From: Panacagrimonas sp046594215
Lineage (GTDB): Bacteria; Pseudomonadota; Gammaproteobacteria; Nevskiales; Nevskiaceae
Length of the DNA: 64,000 bases
Direction of reading: 5' to 3'
Assembly: GCA_046594215.1 (NCBI GenBank)
Contig: JBKJPX010000009.1
Location: 62,001 to 126,000 of the forward strand
In this document: positions 1-8,213 of the stretch, in pieces
Layout of the letters: every line of letters starts with the position of its first letter
How positions within the stretch are numbered: position 1 is the stretch's first letter
The notes under the pieces: model-generated
The model's database searches: none
What the model saw: only the letters and a program-made list of their open reading frames with translations
Told to the model about the DNA's origin: nothing
Position numbers and translations under genes: made by a program

Positions 1-905
1 ACGACTCCCCCGACATCGGCTTCGACCAGTCGATAAACCCCTACCGCGGCTGCGCGCACGGCTGCGTGTATTGCTACGCGCGGCCAGCGCATTCGTACGT
101 GAATCTTTCCCCTGGTCTCGACTTCGAGACCAAGCTCTTCTACAAGCCCGATGCCGGCGCACTGCTCGAGCAGGAACTGCGGCGCAAGTCCTATCGCTGC
201 CGGCTGATCATGATCGGAGGCAACACCGATCCCTACCAGCCCGTGGAACGCGACCTGCGCATCACGCGCGACATCCTCGAGGTGCTGCTGCGCTTCCGTC
301 ATCCCGTGAGCCTGATCACCAAGGGTGCCGCGCTCATGCAGCGGGACCTCGACCTGTTCGCGCAATTCGCGAAGCTTGGCCTGATCAGCGTCGCGGTGTC
401 GGTGACTTCGCTGGACGACGAACTCAAGCGCACGCTGGAGCCGCGCACCTCGTCGGCCAGGATGCGGCTGCGCCTGATCCGCGGCCTGGTCGAAGTCGGC
501 GTCCCGGTGGCGGTCATGGCCGCGCCGATGATTCCCTGCGTCAACGACGCCGAGCTCGAGGCCATCCTCGAGGCGGCCTCGGCGGCGGGTGCGAAGCGGG
601 CCGGCTACGTGATGCTACGGCTCCCGCACGAGGTCAAGGAGATCTTCCGCGCCTGGCTCGACGCGCATCTTCCGGATCGCGCGGCGCACGTCATGAGTCT
701 GGTCCAGCAGATGCACGGCGGGCGCGACTACAATCCCGAGTGGGAAACGCGCCAGCGCGGCACCGGGCAGTATGCGGAACTCATGGCGCAACGCTTCCGC
801 ATCGCCTGCAAGCGCTTCGGCCTCAACCAGGGCCCGCGACGCGAGCACGACGTCAGCCAGTTCAGCGTGCCGCCCGCGGCCGGGGACCAGCTCGCGCTGA
901 TATGA
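1..905 (+). CDS. PA0069-type radical SAM protein (5' end outside window)
   Basis: The reading frame is open from base 3, so the true start lies upstream of the window. The first visible residues include a CxxxCxxC cluster (Cys-Ala-His-Gly-Cys-Val-Tyr-Cys at about bases 51-74), the signature that binds the [4Fe-4S] cluster and S-adenosylmethionine in radical SAM enzymes. The following GGNTDPYQPVE stretch and the TKG segment match the PA0069/Rv2578c group, which resembles spore photoproduct lyase in its core. The substrate of this group is not established. The gene ends at a TGA at 903-905 and faces a convergent NTF2-like gene. Family assignment is secure; the biochemical role is unknown. Confidence 0.85.
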   Translation, partial: DSPDIGFDQSINPYRGCAHGCVYCYARPAHSYVNLSPGLDFETKLFYKPDAGALLEQELRRKSYRCRLIMIGGNTDPYQPVERDLRITRDILEVLLRFRHPVSLITKGAALMQRDLDLFAQFAKLGLISVAVSVTSLDDELKRTLEPRTSSARMRLRLIRGLVEVGVPVAVMAAPMIPCVNDAELEAILEAASAAGAKRAGYVMLRLPHEVKEIFRAWLDAHLPDRAAHVMSLVQQMHGGRDYNPEWETRQRGTGQYAELMAQRFRIACKRFGLNQGPRREHDVSQFSVPPAAGDQLALI

Positions 906-979
906 CTCGCGCCGACGATGATGGATTCGAACGGATCGCTTTTCCCGCCTCGCACGTCGCGCTCCGAGGACGGACCCGG

Positions 980-1456
980 TCAGTACTCCGGCAGGGTCGG
1001 AAAGAGCTTCACCCCCCGCTCGAGAAAATCACCCTCCACGTAGGGGCAGGGCACCTTGCGCGTACGGATGCGCCAGCCGCCTGCTTCGCGCACGAGTTCG
1101 TCGTGGTAGACCGCCGCGATGAGCCAGTTGCTGCGGCTGCCGTCCCGGATCTGCACGTGCACCGCGTGCACCGGCGTGCTGGCCTGCGCGGTGTCGCCCT
1201 CGATAAACACTACGTGCGGTGACACCAGGTGCTGCGTCCACCAGCAGCGATCGTGGAAGTGCTTGAAAAGGGCCAGGCCCTCGGGCATCGAGAAATCGAT
1301 GAGCGCGCCGCGCAGGCGGTAGTGGATCGTGGCGTCCCTGGTGAACGACTTCGGCAGCAGTTCGTCATGCCGTTTGTCGTCGAAGCCCCGCGCGACCTGC
1401 TGGATGACGTGGGTGATGGCGATGTGATCTTCGGTATGGCTCCGCGTCTGCGTCAT
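980..1456 (-). CDS. NTF2-like / SnoaL-like family protein
   Basis: A 158-residue protein with the cone-shaped NTF2 fold pattern: an N-terminal helix with RGFDDKRHDELL, then an FTRDATIHYR strand, a central VSPHVVFIEGDTAQA strand and a C-terminal WRIRTRKV segment. Relatives include ring-hydroxylating dioxygenase small subunits, ketosteroid isomerase-like enzymes and SnoaL cyclases, so it may act on a small ring compound. I chose the ATG at 1456 because AAGAGGAGAA lies directly upstream as a ribosome binding site; the frame continues upstream to 1528 without such a site. It stands alone on the minus strand between two plus-strand genes. No exact function can be given. Confidence 0.72.
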   Translation of the reverse strand: MTQTRSHTEDHIAITHVIQQVARGFDDKRHDELLPKSFTRDATIHYRLRGALIDFSMPEGLALFKHFHDRCWWTQHLVSPHVVFIEGDTAQASTPVHAVHVQIRDGSRSNWLIAAVYHDELVREAGGWRIRTRKVPCPYVEGDFLERGVKLFPTLPEY

Positions 1457-1637
1457 GTCGTTCTTCTCCTCTTGATGAGCCGGTCCGCCGTGCCGCTGGC
1501 CTGAGCTTCCAATGAATTCTGCTCGCATCGAGAGCGAGAGAGCGGCGACGCGCGAACCCGCGCGAGCGTCCGCGGTCTGCAGGAACGCAAAGTGCTGACT
1601 CGCGGCCCTCCCCCGCCGAAGTTCTCATCGCCGCCGC

Positions 1638-2225
1638 ATGATCCGTCACGCCTTCCTCCGCTTCGCCTTGCTCGTCGCCACGCTGCTCGCGTCGGGTGGT
1701 TTGCCGCGAGCGGCGCAGGCGGAAGAAAAACCGGAGCTGCTCCAGGCGGTGCCGTCGCTCGACGTCTCGCGCTACATGGGTCGCTGGTACGAGATCTCGA
1801 AATACCCGAATCGCTTCCAGCGGCATTGCGTGGGCGACACGACGGCCACGTACGAACTGCTGCCCGACGCCACGGTAGGAATCACCAATCGCTGTCGCAC
1901 CGAAGAAGGCGAGATCGACGAAGCCACAGGCATCGCGCGGCAGGTCGGTGGCCCGGACTCCGCGAAGCTCGAGGTGCGGTTCGCACCGGGCTGGCTCGGC
2001 TTCCTTCCGTTCGTCTGGGGAGACTACTGGGTCGTGGACCTCGACCCGGAGTACCAGCTCGTCGCGGTCAGCGAACCTGGCCGCGAGTACCTGTGGATCC
2101 TGTCGCGGACACCCAGGGTCGACACGGCCAAGCGTGCCGAACTGCTCGACCGCCTCGCTGCGATGGGATTCGACACGGCGCGGCTCGACGCGACGCCGCA
2201 GGCGGCGGCAGCTGCGCAGAATTAG
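1638..2225 (+). CDS. blc: Lipocalin family protein (Blc-like)
   Basis: A 195-residue protein beginning with a Sec signal peptide (basic N-terminus, hydrophobic stretch LRFALLVATLLAS, Ala-x-Ala cleavage region near residue 28). The mature part has the lipocalin motif Gly-x-Trp (YMGRWYEISKYPNRF), TATYELLPDATVGITN, and the second conserved segment YWVVDLDPEYQLVAVSEP followed by YLWILSRTP. These match bacterial lipocalin Blc, which binds lysophospholipids or fatty acids in the envelope. No lipobox cysteine is seen, so unlike E. coli Blc it is probably a soluble periplasmic protein. The ribosome binding site is weak. It converges on the nitrile hydratase operon. Confidence 0.85.
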   Translation: MIRHAFLRFALLVATLLASGGLPRAAQAEEKPELLQAVPSLDVSRYMGRWYEISKYPNRFQRHCVGDTTATYELLPDATVGITNRCRTEEGEIDEATGIARQVGGPDSAKLEVRFAPGWLGFLPFVWGDYWVVDLDPEYQLVAVSEPGREYLWILSRTPRVDTAKRAELLDRLAAMGFDTARLDATPQAAAAAQN

Positions 2226-2283
2226 TGGCGCTGATCAGAGCGCACGGCCCCGGCCCCGGTCTGCGACAACTTGCCAGGTCGGA

Positions 2284-2904
2284 TCAGGCGGCCTTCGCCG
2301 ACGCCGGCACCTGCGGCAGCGCCACGCCGATCAGCACATTCTTCGAGACGATTGCCGCGAGCTGCTGTTCGCTCCAGCCCTCGGTGCCGGCCGGACGCAG
2401 GGGCAGCACCATGAAGCGCGTCTCCGCGGAGGTGTCGACCACGCGGATCTCGACCGACTCGGGAATATCCAACCCCATCTCGCGCAGCAGGCTGCGCGAC
2501 TCGCGCACGACTCTCGAACGGTACTCGAAGCTCTTGTACCAGTCGGGCGGCAGGCCGAGGATCGGCCAGGCGGTGCAGGAGCACAGCGTGCAGACGATGA
2601 CGTGGTGCAGGGTCGGCGTGTTGACGAGCGCCACGATGTATTCGCCCTGAGGGCCGCCGTAACCCAGTTCCGCGCAGGCGGCGGTGCCGTCCTTGAGCAG
2701 TCGCTCGCGGAACGCCGGATCGGTCCAGGCCTTGGCCACGACGTGCGCGCCGTTGGCCGGCTTCCAGTCGTTCTCCGCGACGTGTGCGAAATTCTCGATG
2801 TAGTCCTTCGGGATCAGGTTCTTCTCGTCCAGCGTCTCGCGCAGCGCCTTCGCGCGCGCGGCCTTCGATGCAAGCGGAGCCTGGTGTTCGTGGTGATCGC
2901 TCAT
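2284..2904 (-). CDS. nthA: Nitrile hydratase alpha subunit, cobalt type
   Basis: A 206-residue subunit of nitrile hydratase, which converts nitriles to amides in the cytoplasm. The metal-binding motif VCTLCSC lies at residues 104-110 (Cys105, Cys108, Cys110). Threonine at the second position of CTLCSC marks the non-corrin Co(III) class; the iron class has Ser there. The flanking PTLHHVIVC and LGLPPDWYKSFEYRSRVVRE segments are typical of the family. It lies 54 bp downstream of the beta-subunit gene, the beta-alpha order usual for cobalt enzymes. The small activator/metallochaperone gene commonly found next is absent: the convergent lipocalin gene ends 58 bp further on. Thiocyanate hydrolase gamma is related, but the unsplit beta subunit argues for nitrile hydratase. 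Confidence 0.93.
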   Translation of the reverse strand: MSDHHEHQAPLASKAARAKALRETLDEKNLIPKDYIENFAHVAENDWKPANGAHVVAKAWTDPAFRERLLKDGTAACAELGYGGPQGEYIVALVNTPTLHHVIVCTLCSCTAWPILGLPPDWYKSFEYRSRVVRESRSLLREMGLDIPESVEIRVVDTSAETRFMVLPLRPAGTEGWSEQQLAAIVSKNVLIGVALPQVPASAKAA

Positions 2905-2958
2905 GGCTGTCTCCGGAATGGGTTTTTCTCGAGGGGATCGCGTGAACCGGGTCTGGCC

Positions 2959-3579
2959 TCAGACCTTTTCCAGGTAGCTTTCCCAGAGGTCCACGACGAC
3001 GGTCGCGTTGGCGTCCGCGTCGCTCCACAAATCGCTGGCCTGGAACTTCACGTGGTAGGTCGGCTCCTTCTTCGCCTCGATGCCGTGACCTGCGGCGCTC
3101 GCGAACGGGAAGGCGTGCGTCGTCTGGTACAGGACCGTGCCGCGCTTTCCGCGCACGTACTTGGGCATGCGCGTGTGGCCGCGGAAATGGTCCTTGCGCA
3201 CCTGCACCGTCTCGCCCGGAGAGAACGAGATCGACGGCTCGCGCGCCGGTTCGCCCGGCGTGACCGGCCGCGCCAGCGGGAAGCGTCCGCCCGCGCGCCG
3301 CTCGAGCTCCTCGTGCGTGATGTAGCCCTTCTCCACGTACAGCGCGGCGACGCCCGTGACGATGCGCTCGTAGTAGGTGGAGGTCAGGTAATGGCGCGGC
3401 TCCATGCGCTCGATGGCATGGCGCAGCTCGTCGATCGTGAAGGCGTTGAGCTCGGCCGCGCCGACGAAGATCAGCGCGTAGCCGATCGGCTCCCAGTCCT
3501 CGTGGAACACCGGCTCGTTGGATTCCAGCTCCACCGCGCCGAAGCCGTTGACGCCACCCAGGTCATGTACGCCGTCCAT
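2959..3579 (-). CDS. nthB: Nitrile hydratase beta subunit
   Basis: A 206-residue protein beginning MDGVHDLGGVNGFGAVE, the hallmark N-terminus of nitrile hydratase beta subunits. The C-terminal half carries the SH3-like barrel with FSPGETVQVR, GHTRMPKYVRGKRGTV and YHVKFQASDLW. The start at 3579 is set by this conserved N-terminus and by GGAG about 7 nt upstream; a longer open frame to 3618 has no family support. The beta subunit forms the substrate channel and pairs with the alpha subunit encoded next. It is the first gene of a two-gene operon; its promoter should lie in 3580-3823. Confidence 0.93.
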   Translation of the reverse strand: MDGVHDLGGVNGFGAVELESNEPVFHEDWEPIGYALIFVGAAELNAFTIDELRHAIERMEPRHYLTSTYYERIVTGVAALYVEKGYITHEELERRAGGRFPLARPVTPGEPAREPSISFSPGETVQVRKDHFRGHTRMPKYVRGKRGTVLYQTTHAFPFASAAGHGIEAKKEPTYHVKFQASDLWSDADANATVVVDLWESYLEKV

Positions 3580-3823
3580 TCCGAGTCTCCATAGGCCCCG
3601 CGCGGGCCGACGCGGCACCGCGCCCAGAGACTAAACATCCGGCCTCGCTGTACGTCATAGGGGTGATCCCTCGGTGCCGTGAGCGCGCCCGCAGCACGGA
3701 TTGGACGCGCTCGCGGATCTTTCCACCCACCCGACCGGCGCGGCCGCCTCCAGTTCGGACCGGCGCCGCGCCGAGCAGGCCTGCGATACGCATGGCGCGT
3801 GTCGCTGTCCCTTTCGCAGACGC
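3580..3823. other. Intergenic region upstream of nthB
   Basis: These 244 bases separate the nitrile hydratase operon from the DUF3047 gene, both on the minus strand. No plausible coding frame with a ribosome binding site is seen, and no metallochaperone gene. It probably holds the nthB promoter and the end of the DUF3047 transcript; I cannot assign -35/-10 boxes with confidence. Confidence 0.4.
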
Positions 3824-4981
3824 TCAGCCCGGGATCGCGACGCGCCCCTGCCCGTCCTCGAGCGCGATGGCGCGGTAGCGACACTTGCCTTCGCCGCGCT
3901 GGAACACGGTGTTCGCGATCAGCCACACCCCGACGATGCGCTTGGGTAGTTCGCCGCCGATCGCCTTGCGATAGTCCTCGGCGATGTTGCGCCGCTCGTC
4001 GAGCCACTGCCCGAGCTGAGCGGTGCCACTACGCACGACCCAGTGCGTCTCGCGCTCGTTCCACCACGCCAGCGGGCACTGGAAAATCGTGTCCACCGGC
4101 AGCGAGGCACTCCACATCCACGTCAGGTCGAGCCCGTTGTCGAACTCGATCGCGAGAGACAAGTAATCGTGGGTGGGTTCGATGTGCTCGGGCAGCTTCG
4201 AAGGCAGCTGCTCGACCAGCCAGGACCAGTGCACGCGGCTGTCCGACGTCAGTGGAACATCCACCGGGTACTGCAGGATGCCGACGTCGGCGCTCGTGTG
4301 GACGCAGAGCTCGTCGTTCTTCGCATCGCAGTGCGTGAAGATCTCACCCTGCCCGAGCCGCCACAGGTAATGCCAGCCCGAGGGCGGCGTGACCGGCTTG
4401 CGCAGCCGCTGCAGCGCCTTGCCGAACCACTGCGGTTCGAGCTTCGCGGCCGCCTCCAGGCCGTGCGCGGCATCACTGCGCCACTGGATGACCGCCACGT
4501 CGAACCCACCGGCGAAATTCACGCGCGGGTACTTGTTCTCGAAAGCGCCGGCACGATCCGCGAATTCGCCGGAGGGCTTGCTGGTGAACCACAGCGGTCC
4601 ACCCGAACCCGAGTCGAAGCTGCTCGCGTTGCCCACGATCTTCGCGATCTCACCCGCGCCCACGCGGTACCACAGTCCGACCTTGGGCTGGAAGCCCACG
4701 TCGAGCGCGCCGGACGCGAAGACCATGCCGCTGGCGAGCAGGCTCACGGTGCTGCCCGCCGGCAGCATGACGCCGCTGTCGATCCACGGCGCGGTCGAGG
4801 CTGGCACCTTGACCCAGTCGCAACGCAGGACCGAATCGCTCAGCTTCGACAGGGCCTGCTCGATGCGATCGCGGAAATCATCCGGCGGCGCCTTGGACTG
4901 GCCGCGCAGGCGCCGCGCGAGGCGCGAGCCCATGAAGCGCAAGGTCGTGGGCAGCGCGGAGGGCGCGTTGCGGATCGGCAT
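3824..4981 (-). CDS. DUF3047 domain-containing protein
   Basis: A 385-residue protein. The C-terminal region shows the DUF3047 pattern: an FDNGLDLTWMWS segment followed by KRIVGVWLIANTVFQRGEGKCRYRAIALED near the end. The N-terminal region (about 55-190) contains WVKVPASTAPWIDSGVMLPAGSTVSLLASG, a beta-rich segment reminiscent of carbohydrate-binding PA-IL lectin folds. The start at 4981 is supported by GGAG 8 nt upstream. DUF3047 has no established biochemical role to my knowledge. No signal peptide is evident. It lies 137 bp downstream of the PaaX-type regulator gene on the same strand and may be part of that transcript. Confidence 0.7.
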   Translation of the reverse strand: MPIRNAPSALPTTLRFMGSRLARRLRGQSKAPPDDFRDRIEQALSKLSDSVLRCDWVKVPASTAPWIDSGVMLPAGSTVSLLASGMVFASGALDVGFQPKVGLWYRVGAGEIAKIVGNASSFDSGSGGPLWFTSKPSGEFADRAGAFENKYPRVNFAGGFDVAVIQWRSDAAHGLEAAAKLEPQWFGKALQRLRKPVTPPSGWHYLWRLGQGEIFTHCDAKNDELCVHTSADVGILQYPVDVPLTSDSRVHWSWLVEQLPSKLPEHIEPTHDYLSLAIEFDNGLDLTWMWSASLPVDTIFQCPLAWWNERETHWVVRSGTAQLGQWLDERRNIAEDYRKAIGGELPKRIVGVWLIANTVFQRGEGKCRYRAIALEDGQGRVAIPG

Positions 4982-5118
4982 GAACAGGGCTCCGGGCGGG
5001 ACGCATCAATGCAGAGGCGCGACGACGCCGCCGCGATACGCGAAGGATGCAATGCACCCGCGCGGCTTCGTAAGTGGGCACGAACCCGCAGCGCGTCGCC
5101 GCCGCATCGCGGCCGGCA

Positions 5119-5961
5119 TCACGCGCCGGCTTCGACGCGAGCCGTTGATCCCGGCGTGGTGAACGGACCCGGCAAGCCGGTCGAGGCCTCGTACATGCGC
5201 TGCCAGAGCCGGCGCCCGAGCTGATCGACCTTGCGCACCGTCGCCACGAAATCCTGCCGCGCCTGCACGTCGACCAGCGGGGTGGGCAGCAGAGGATCGT
5301 AGACGACGTGCCGGATCGCGCGGCCGCCGATCGTGAACACCTCGCGCGCTCCGGCCTCCGGAGCCAACCGGTTCGACGTGCTCATCCAGTCTTCGAGTTG
5401 CAGCCGCAGCTTTCGGTAGTTCGCGTTGAGCGCCCTGCCATCCCAGAGCTTGCGGATACGCGCCTCGCGCGCGGCCTCGAAACCATCGGCGGCGAACACG
5501 CTCGCGCCGCGCTCCAGGCCGATCTGGTACAGGCGCCTGCGCACCGCGTCGAGATCGCGCTCGATGTTGTCGGGTCGCAGGTACAGCCCGCGTTCGAGTT
5601 CGCGGAAGCCCAGCATGTCCAGCGCGCGCCGGCGCGCGCGCAGCGCCGCGCGATCGCTGCGCGGCAGCGCGCCGCAGTGCACGCCGATGTAGCCGCCGTT
5701 CCATTCACGCACGCGCTGTTCGGCGGTGCGCCACAGGGCGACATCGTCGGCCAGCTCGTGCGCGCGAGCGCTCAGCAGGTAGCTGCCGCGCTCGGCGGGC
5801 TCGATGAGGCCTTCCGACGACAGTCGTGCCAGCGCAACGCGCGCGTTGTTGTCGCTGATGCCGAACAGCGCGCAGGCGGTGACGGCGTCGCGCGACGACA
5901 GCGGCTCGGGGTCGGCCGCGAGCAGCAGGTCCAGAAGCAGGCCTCGCGGCTTGGGCTTCAT
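5119..5961 (-). CDS. PaaX family transcriptional regulator
   Basis: A 280-residue regulator of the PaaX type. The N-terminus (about 1-75) is a winged helix with GISDNNARVALARLSSEGLIEPAERGSY; the central region contains LGFRELERGLYLRPDN, a hallmark of PaaX proteins; the C-terminal part has PLLPTPLVD. PaaX proteins repress aryl-CoA catabolic genes and are released by CoA thioesters such as phenylacetyl-CoA. The ATG overlaps the stop of the upstream Rieske oxygenase gene as ATGA, so it is translationally coupled as the last gene of a four-gene set with two acyl-CoA dehydrogenases. It therefore likely controls its own operon in response to an acyl-CoA intermediate. A second PaaX homologue lies at 59041-59898. 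Confidence 0.86.
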   Translation of the reverse strand: MKPKPRGLLLDLLLAADPEPLSSRDAVTACALFGISDNNARVALARLSSEGLIEPAERGSYLLSARAHELADDVALWRTAEQRVREWNGGYIGVHCGALPRSDRAALRARRRALDMLGFRELERGLYLRPDNIERDLDAVRRRLYQIGLERGASVFAADGFEAAREARIRKLWDGRALNANYRKLRLQLEDWMSTSNRLAPEAGAREVFTIGGRAIRHVVYDPLLPTPLVDVQARQDFVATVRKVDQLGRRLWQRMYEASTGLPGPFTTPGSTARVEAGA

Positions 5962-7100
5962 GCCGGGATTGCGGCGAGCTCGGCATCGAGCTGCTCGTTG
6001 AAACGCGCAAGCGCGAACTCGAAGCGGCCGAAGCGCAGCGACTCATTCGCGCCCGAATCGAGACCCGCCTGGATCGATTCCATCAGCGCGTAGTCCTCGC
6101 CCAGCGTGTCGCGGTAGAGCTTGACGTTGCGCTCCCAATGAACGCGCGCACGGTCGCTCGACGGCGCCTCCGGGATCAGTGCAAAGTCGACGAGGCGCGT
6201 GCCATCCACGGCGAGCGGGTCGAGGCGCGTGACCTGGGTGTGGTCGGGGTGGACCAGGAAGAGCGTGTTCGGGAAGAAGTAGTAGACGAGGTTGCCGACG
6301 TCACGAGGTCGGACCTCCGCTCCTTCCCGCAGGTCGCGAAGGTTTTCCTTGATGAAGAAGACGCGGCGGTTCAAGCCGTCCTCGTCCACGACCTGCGCGT
6401 TGTCCGCGAACATCGTGGCGATCGTCGCGCGATGCAGGATCTTCACGTGGTAGGCCTCGAACGCGCCTTCCGGGATCAGCTTCCAGTTGCAGCGCAGGTC
6501 GAGCGTGCGGGGCGCATGGGAGACGTGATCGTCGAAACCCATCGATTCGAGCTCGCCGGCGAATTTTCCGAGGCGGGCATCGATGTCGTCGCCGGCGCAA
6601 TCGGCGTGGGGAATCACCCAGACCAGACCCGCGCGCTGCGCCACGGCGAGCCGCCGCAGTCCGGACGTCGATGTCTCCAGGTCCGGGAAACCCGCGCGCC
6701 GCGGCACGGCCGCCAGCGCTCCGTCGGCGGCGTAGGTCCACGCGTGGTATGGGCAGGAGAAACGATCGCGCCCACAGCCCTCGCCCGCTTCCACGACGCG
6801 GGCGCCCCGGTGGCGGCAGACATTGAGGAACGCGTGCAGCGTTCCGCTTGAGTCGCGGGTCAGCAGCAGCGGCACGCCGAGCACATCGCCCGACCACCAG
6901 CTTCTCGGCTGCGCGAGCACCGAAGCCGGCGCGACGGCCTGCGGATAGCGGCGCATCAGCGCCACTTCGCGCGCGTGGCGCGCTTTGTCGAGATAGCGTG
7001 AAACGGGCGAACGCGTCTCGCGCTCGCCCATTTCCGGACAGTCGGCGTCCAGCACCGCGCGAGCGCGCGCGAGCAGGCTCGCGGCGGCCTCCGGATTCAT
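5958..7100 (-). CDS. Rieske aromatic-ring-hydroxylating oxygenase, alpha subunit
   Basis: A 380-residue terminal oxygenase subunit. The Rieske [2Fe-2S] motif is seen as CRHRGARV followed by CPYHAWTY. The catalytic domain has the mononuclear iron region NWKLIPEGAFEAYHVKILH, supplying the two histidines. The start at 7100 overlaps the stop of the upstream acyl-CoA dehydrogenase (ATGA), and its own stop overlaps the PaaX start the same way. No small subunit, ferredoxin or reductase gene is adjacent, so electrons must come from proteins encoded elsewhere. The neighbours suggest the substrate is a ring compound attached to, or about to be converted to, a CoA thioester; this is inference. Confidence 0.87.
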   Translation of the reverse strand: MNPEAAASLLARARAVLDADCPEMGERETRSPVSRYLDKARHAREVALMRRYPQAVAPASVLAQPRSWWSGDVLGVPLLLTRDSSGTLHAFLNVCRHRGARVVEAGEGCGRDRFSCPYHAWTYAADGALAAVPRRAGFPDLETSTSGLRRLAVAQRAGLVWVIPHADCAGDDIDARLGKFAGELESMGFDDHVSHAPRTLDLRCNWKLIPEGAFEAYHVKILHRATIATMFADNAQVVDEDGLNRRVFFIKENLRDLREGAEVRPRDVGNLVYYFFPNTLFLVHPDHTQVTRLDPLAVDGTRLVDFALIPEAPSSDRARVHWERNVKLYRDTLGEDYALMESIQAGLDSGANESLRFGRFEFALARFNEQLDAELAAIPA

Positions 7101-8206
7101 GCGGCCGACGCGGCCTGCAGGCGATCGAGGTGATAGTCGCGGTCGCCGAAGCGCGTGCCGAAGGCCGTGAGCTGGCGGAAGTAGTGGCCGACGTCGAGTT
7201 CCTCGGTCATGCCGATGCCGCCGTGCAACTGCACCGCCTGCTGCGCGACCATCTTCGAAGCCTTGCCGATGTAGACCTTGGCCGCGGACACCGCCTTGCG
7301 GCGTTCCACCGTGTCGCCGCCATCGGCCCTGGCCGTGGCCAGCAGCACCATCGAGCGCGACTGCTCGAGCTCGATGAACATGTCGACGAGCCGGTGCTGC
7401 AGCACCTGGAAGGTTCCGATGGGAACGCCGAACTGCTTGCGCGTGCGCAGGTAGGCCGCGGTGCGCTCGAACAGCGCCTTCATGCCGCCTAGGGCCTGCG
7501 CACAGTCCGCCGCGACCACCTTGTCCAGACCCGTCTCCAGCGCATCGACGCCGCCGATGCGCGCCTCGTCGCCTACCTGCACGCGATCGAGCTTGACGTC
7601 GGCTGCCACGCCACCGCCGAGCACCGCGTAGGCGCGCAGGCTCAGGCCCGCGGTTTCGCGCGGCACCAGGAACAGCTCCACGGCCTTGCCGTTGCGCGCC
7701 GACACGATGAGCTGCGAAGCGTTGGGCGCGTTGAACGCGCAGAGCTTGACGCCGCTGAGCGCGTAGCCCTTGGCGTTCTTCTCGGCGGTGGTGTTGCACT
7801 TCGCGGGATCGAAGCGTCCCGCGCGTTCCGAGTAGGCCACCGATAACTGCACGTCACCCGAAGCGAGGCTGCCGAGCAGGCCTTCGTGCCGCGCGGCCGT
7901 CTCGCTGGCTGCGAGCACCGCGGTCGGCAGGATCGCACCGGCCAGGAAAGGCTCGATCACGAGCCCCGCCCCCAAGGCCTCGGCCACGAGTGCAACGTCT
8001 AGCGTCGAACCGCCGATGCCGCCCGCGGATTCGGGCACCGCCAGCGCCAGCCAGCCGAACTCCGCGACCTGCTTCCAGATCGCGGGATCGCACTGGCCCG
8101 GGGCCGCGAGCGATTTCTTGTACTGGTCGAAGCTGTAGCCCTTCTGGGCGAACTTGACCGCGCTGTCCTGCAGGATTTCCTGCTCGGAGGTGAAAGAGAG
8201 ATCCAT
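7097..8206 (-). CDS. Acyl-CoA dehydrogenase family protein
   Basis: A 369-residue flavoprotein of the acyl-CoA dehydrogenase fold. The N-terminal helical domain (MDLSFTSEQEILQDS) is followed by a beta domain poor in the usual FAD/substrate loop motifs, and a C-terminal helical domain with TRKQFGVPIGTFQVLQHRLVDM and the FAD-binding AVQLHGGIGMTEE. It starts 7 bp after the stop of a second acyl-CoA dehydrogenase and ends overlapping the Rieske gene. Paired adjacent dehydrogenase genes of unequal motif content often form heteromeric enzymes in sterol side-chain or dicarboxylate degradation; here that is an inference. AGGA about 5 nt upstream supports the start. Confidence 0.88.
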   Translation of the reverse strand: MDLSFTSEQEILQDSAVKFAQKGYSFDQYKKSLAAPGQCDPAIWKQVAEFGWLALAVPESAGGIGGSTLDVALVAEALGAGLVIEPFLAGAILPTAVLAASETAARHEGLLGSLASGDVQLSVAYSERAGRFDPAKCNTTAEKNAKGYALSGVKLCAFNAPNASQLIVSARNGKAVELFLVPRETAGLSLRAYAVLGGGVAADVKLDRVQVGDEARIGGVDALETGLDKVVAADCAQALGGMKALFERTAAYLRTRKQFGVPIGTFQVLQHRLVDMFIELEQSRSMVLLATARADGGDTVERRKAVSAAKVYIGKASKMVAQQAVQLHGGIGMTEELDVGHYFRQLTAFGTRFGDRDYHLDRLQAASAA

Positions 8207-8213
8207 GAGTTCC

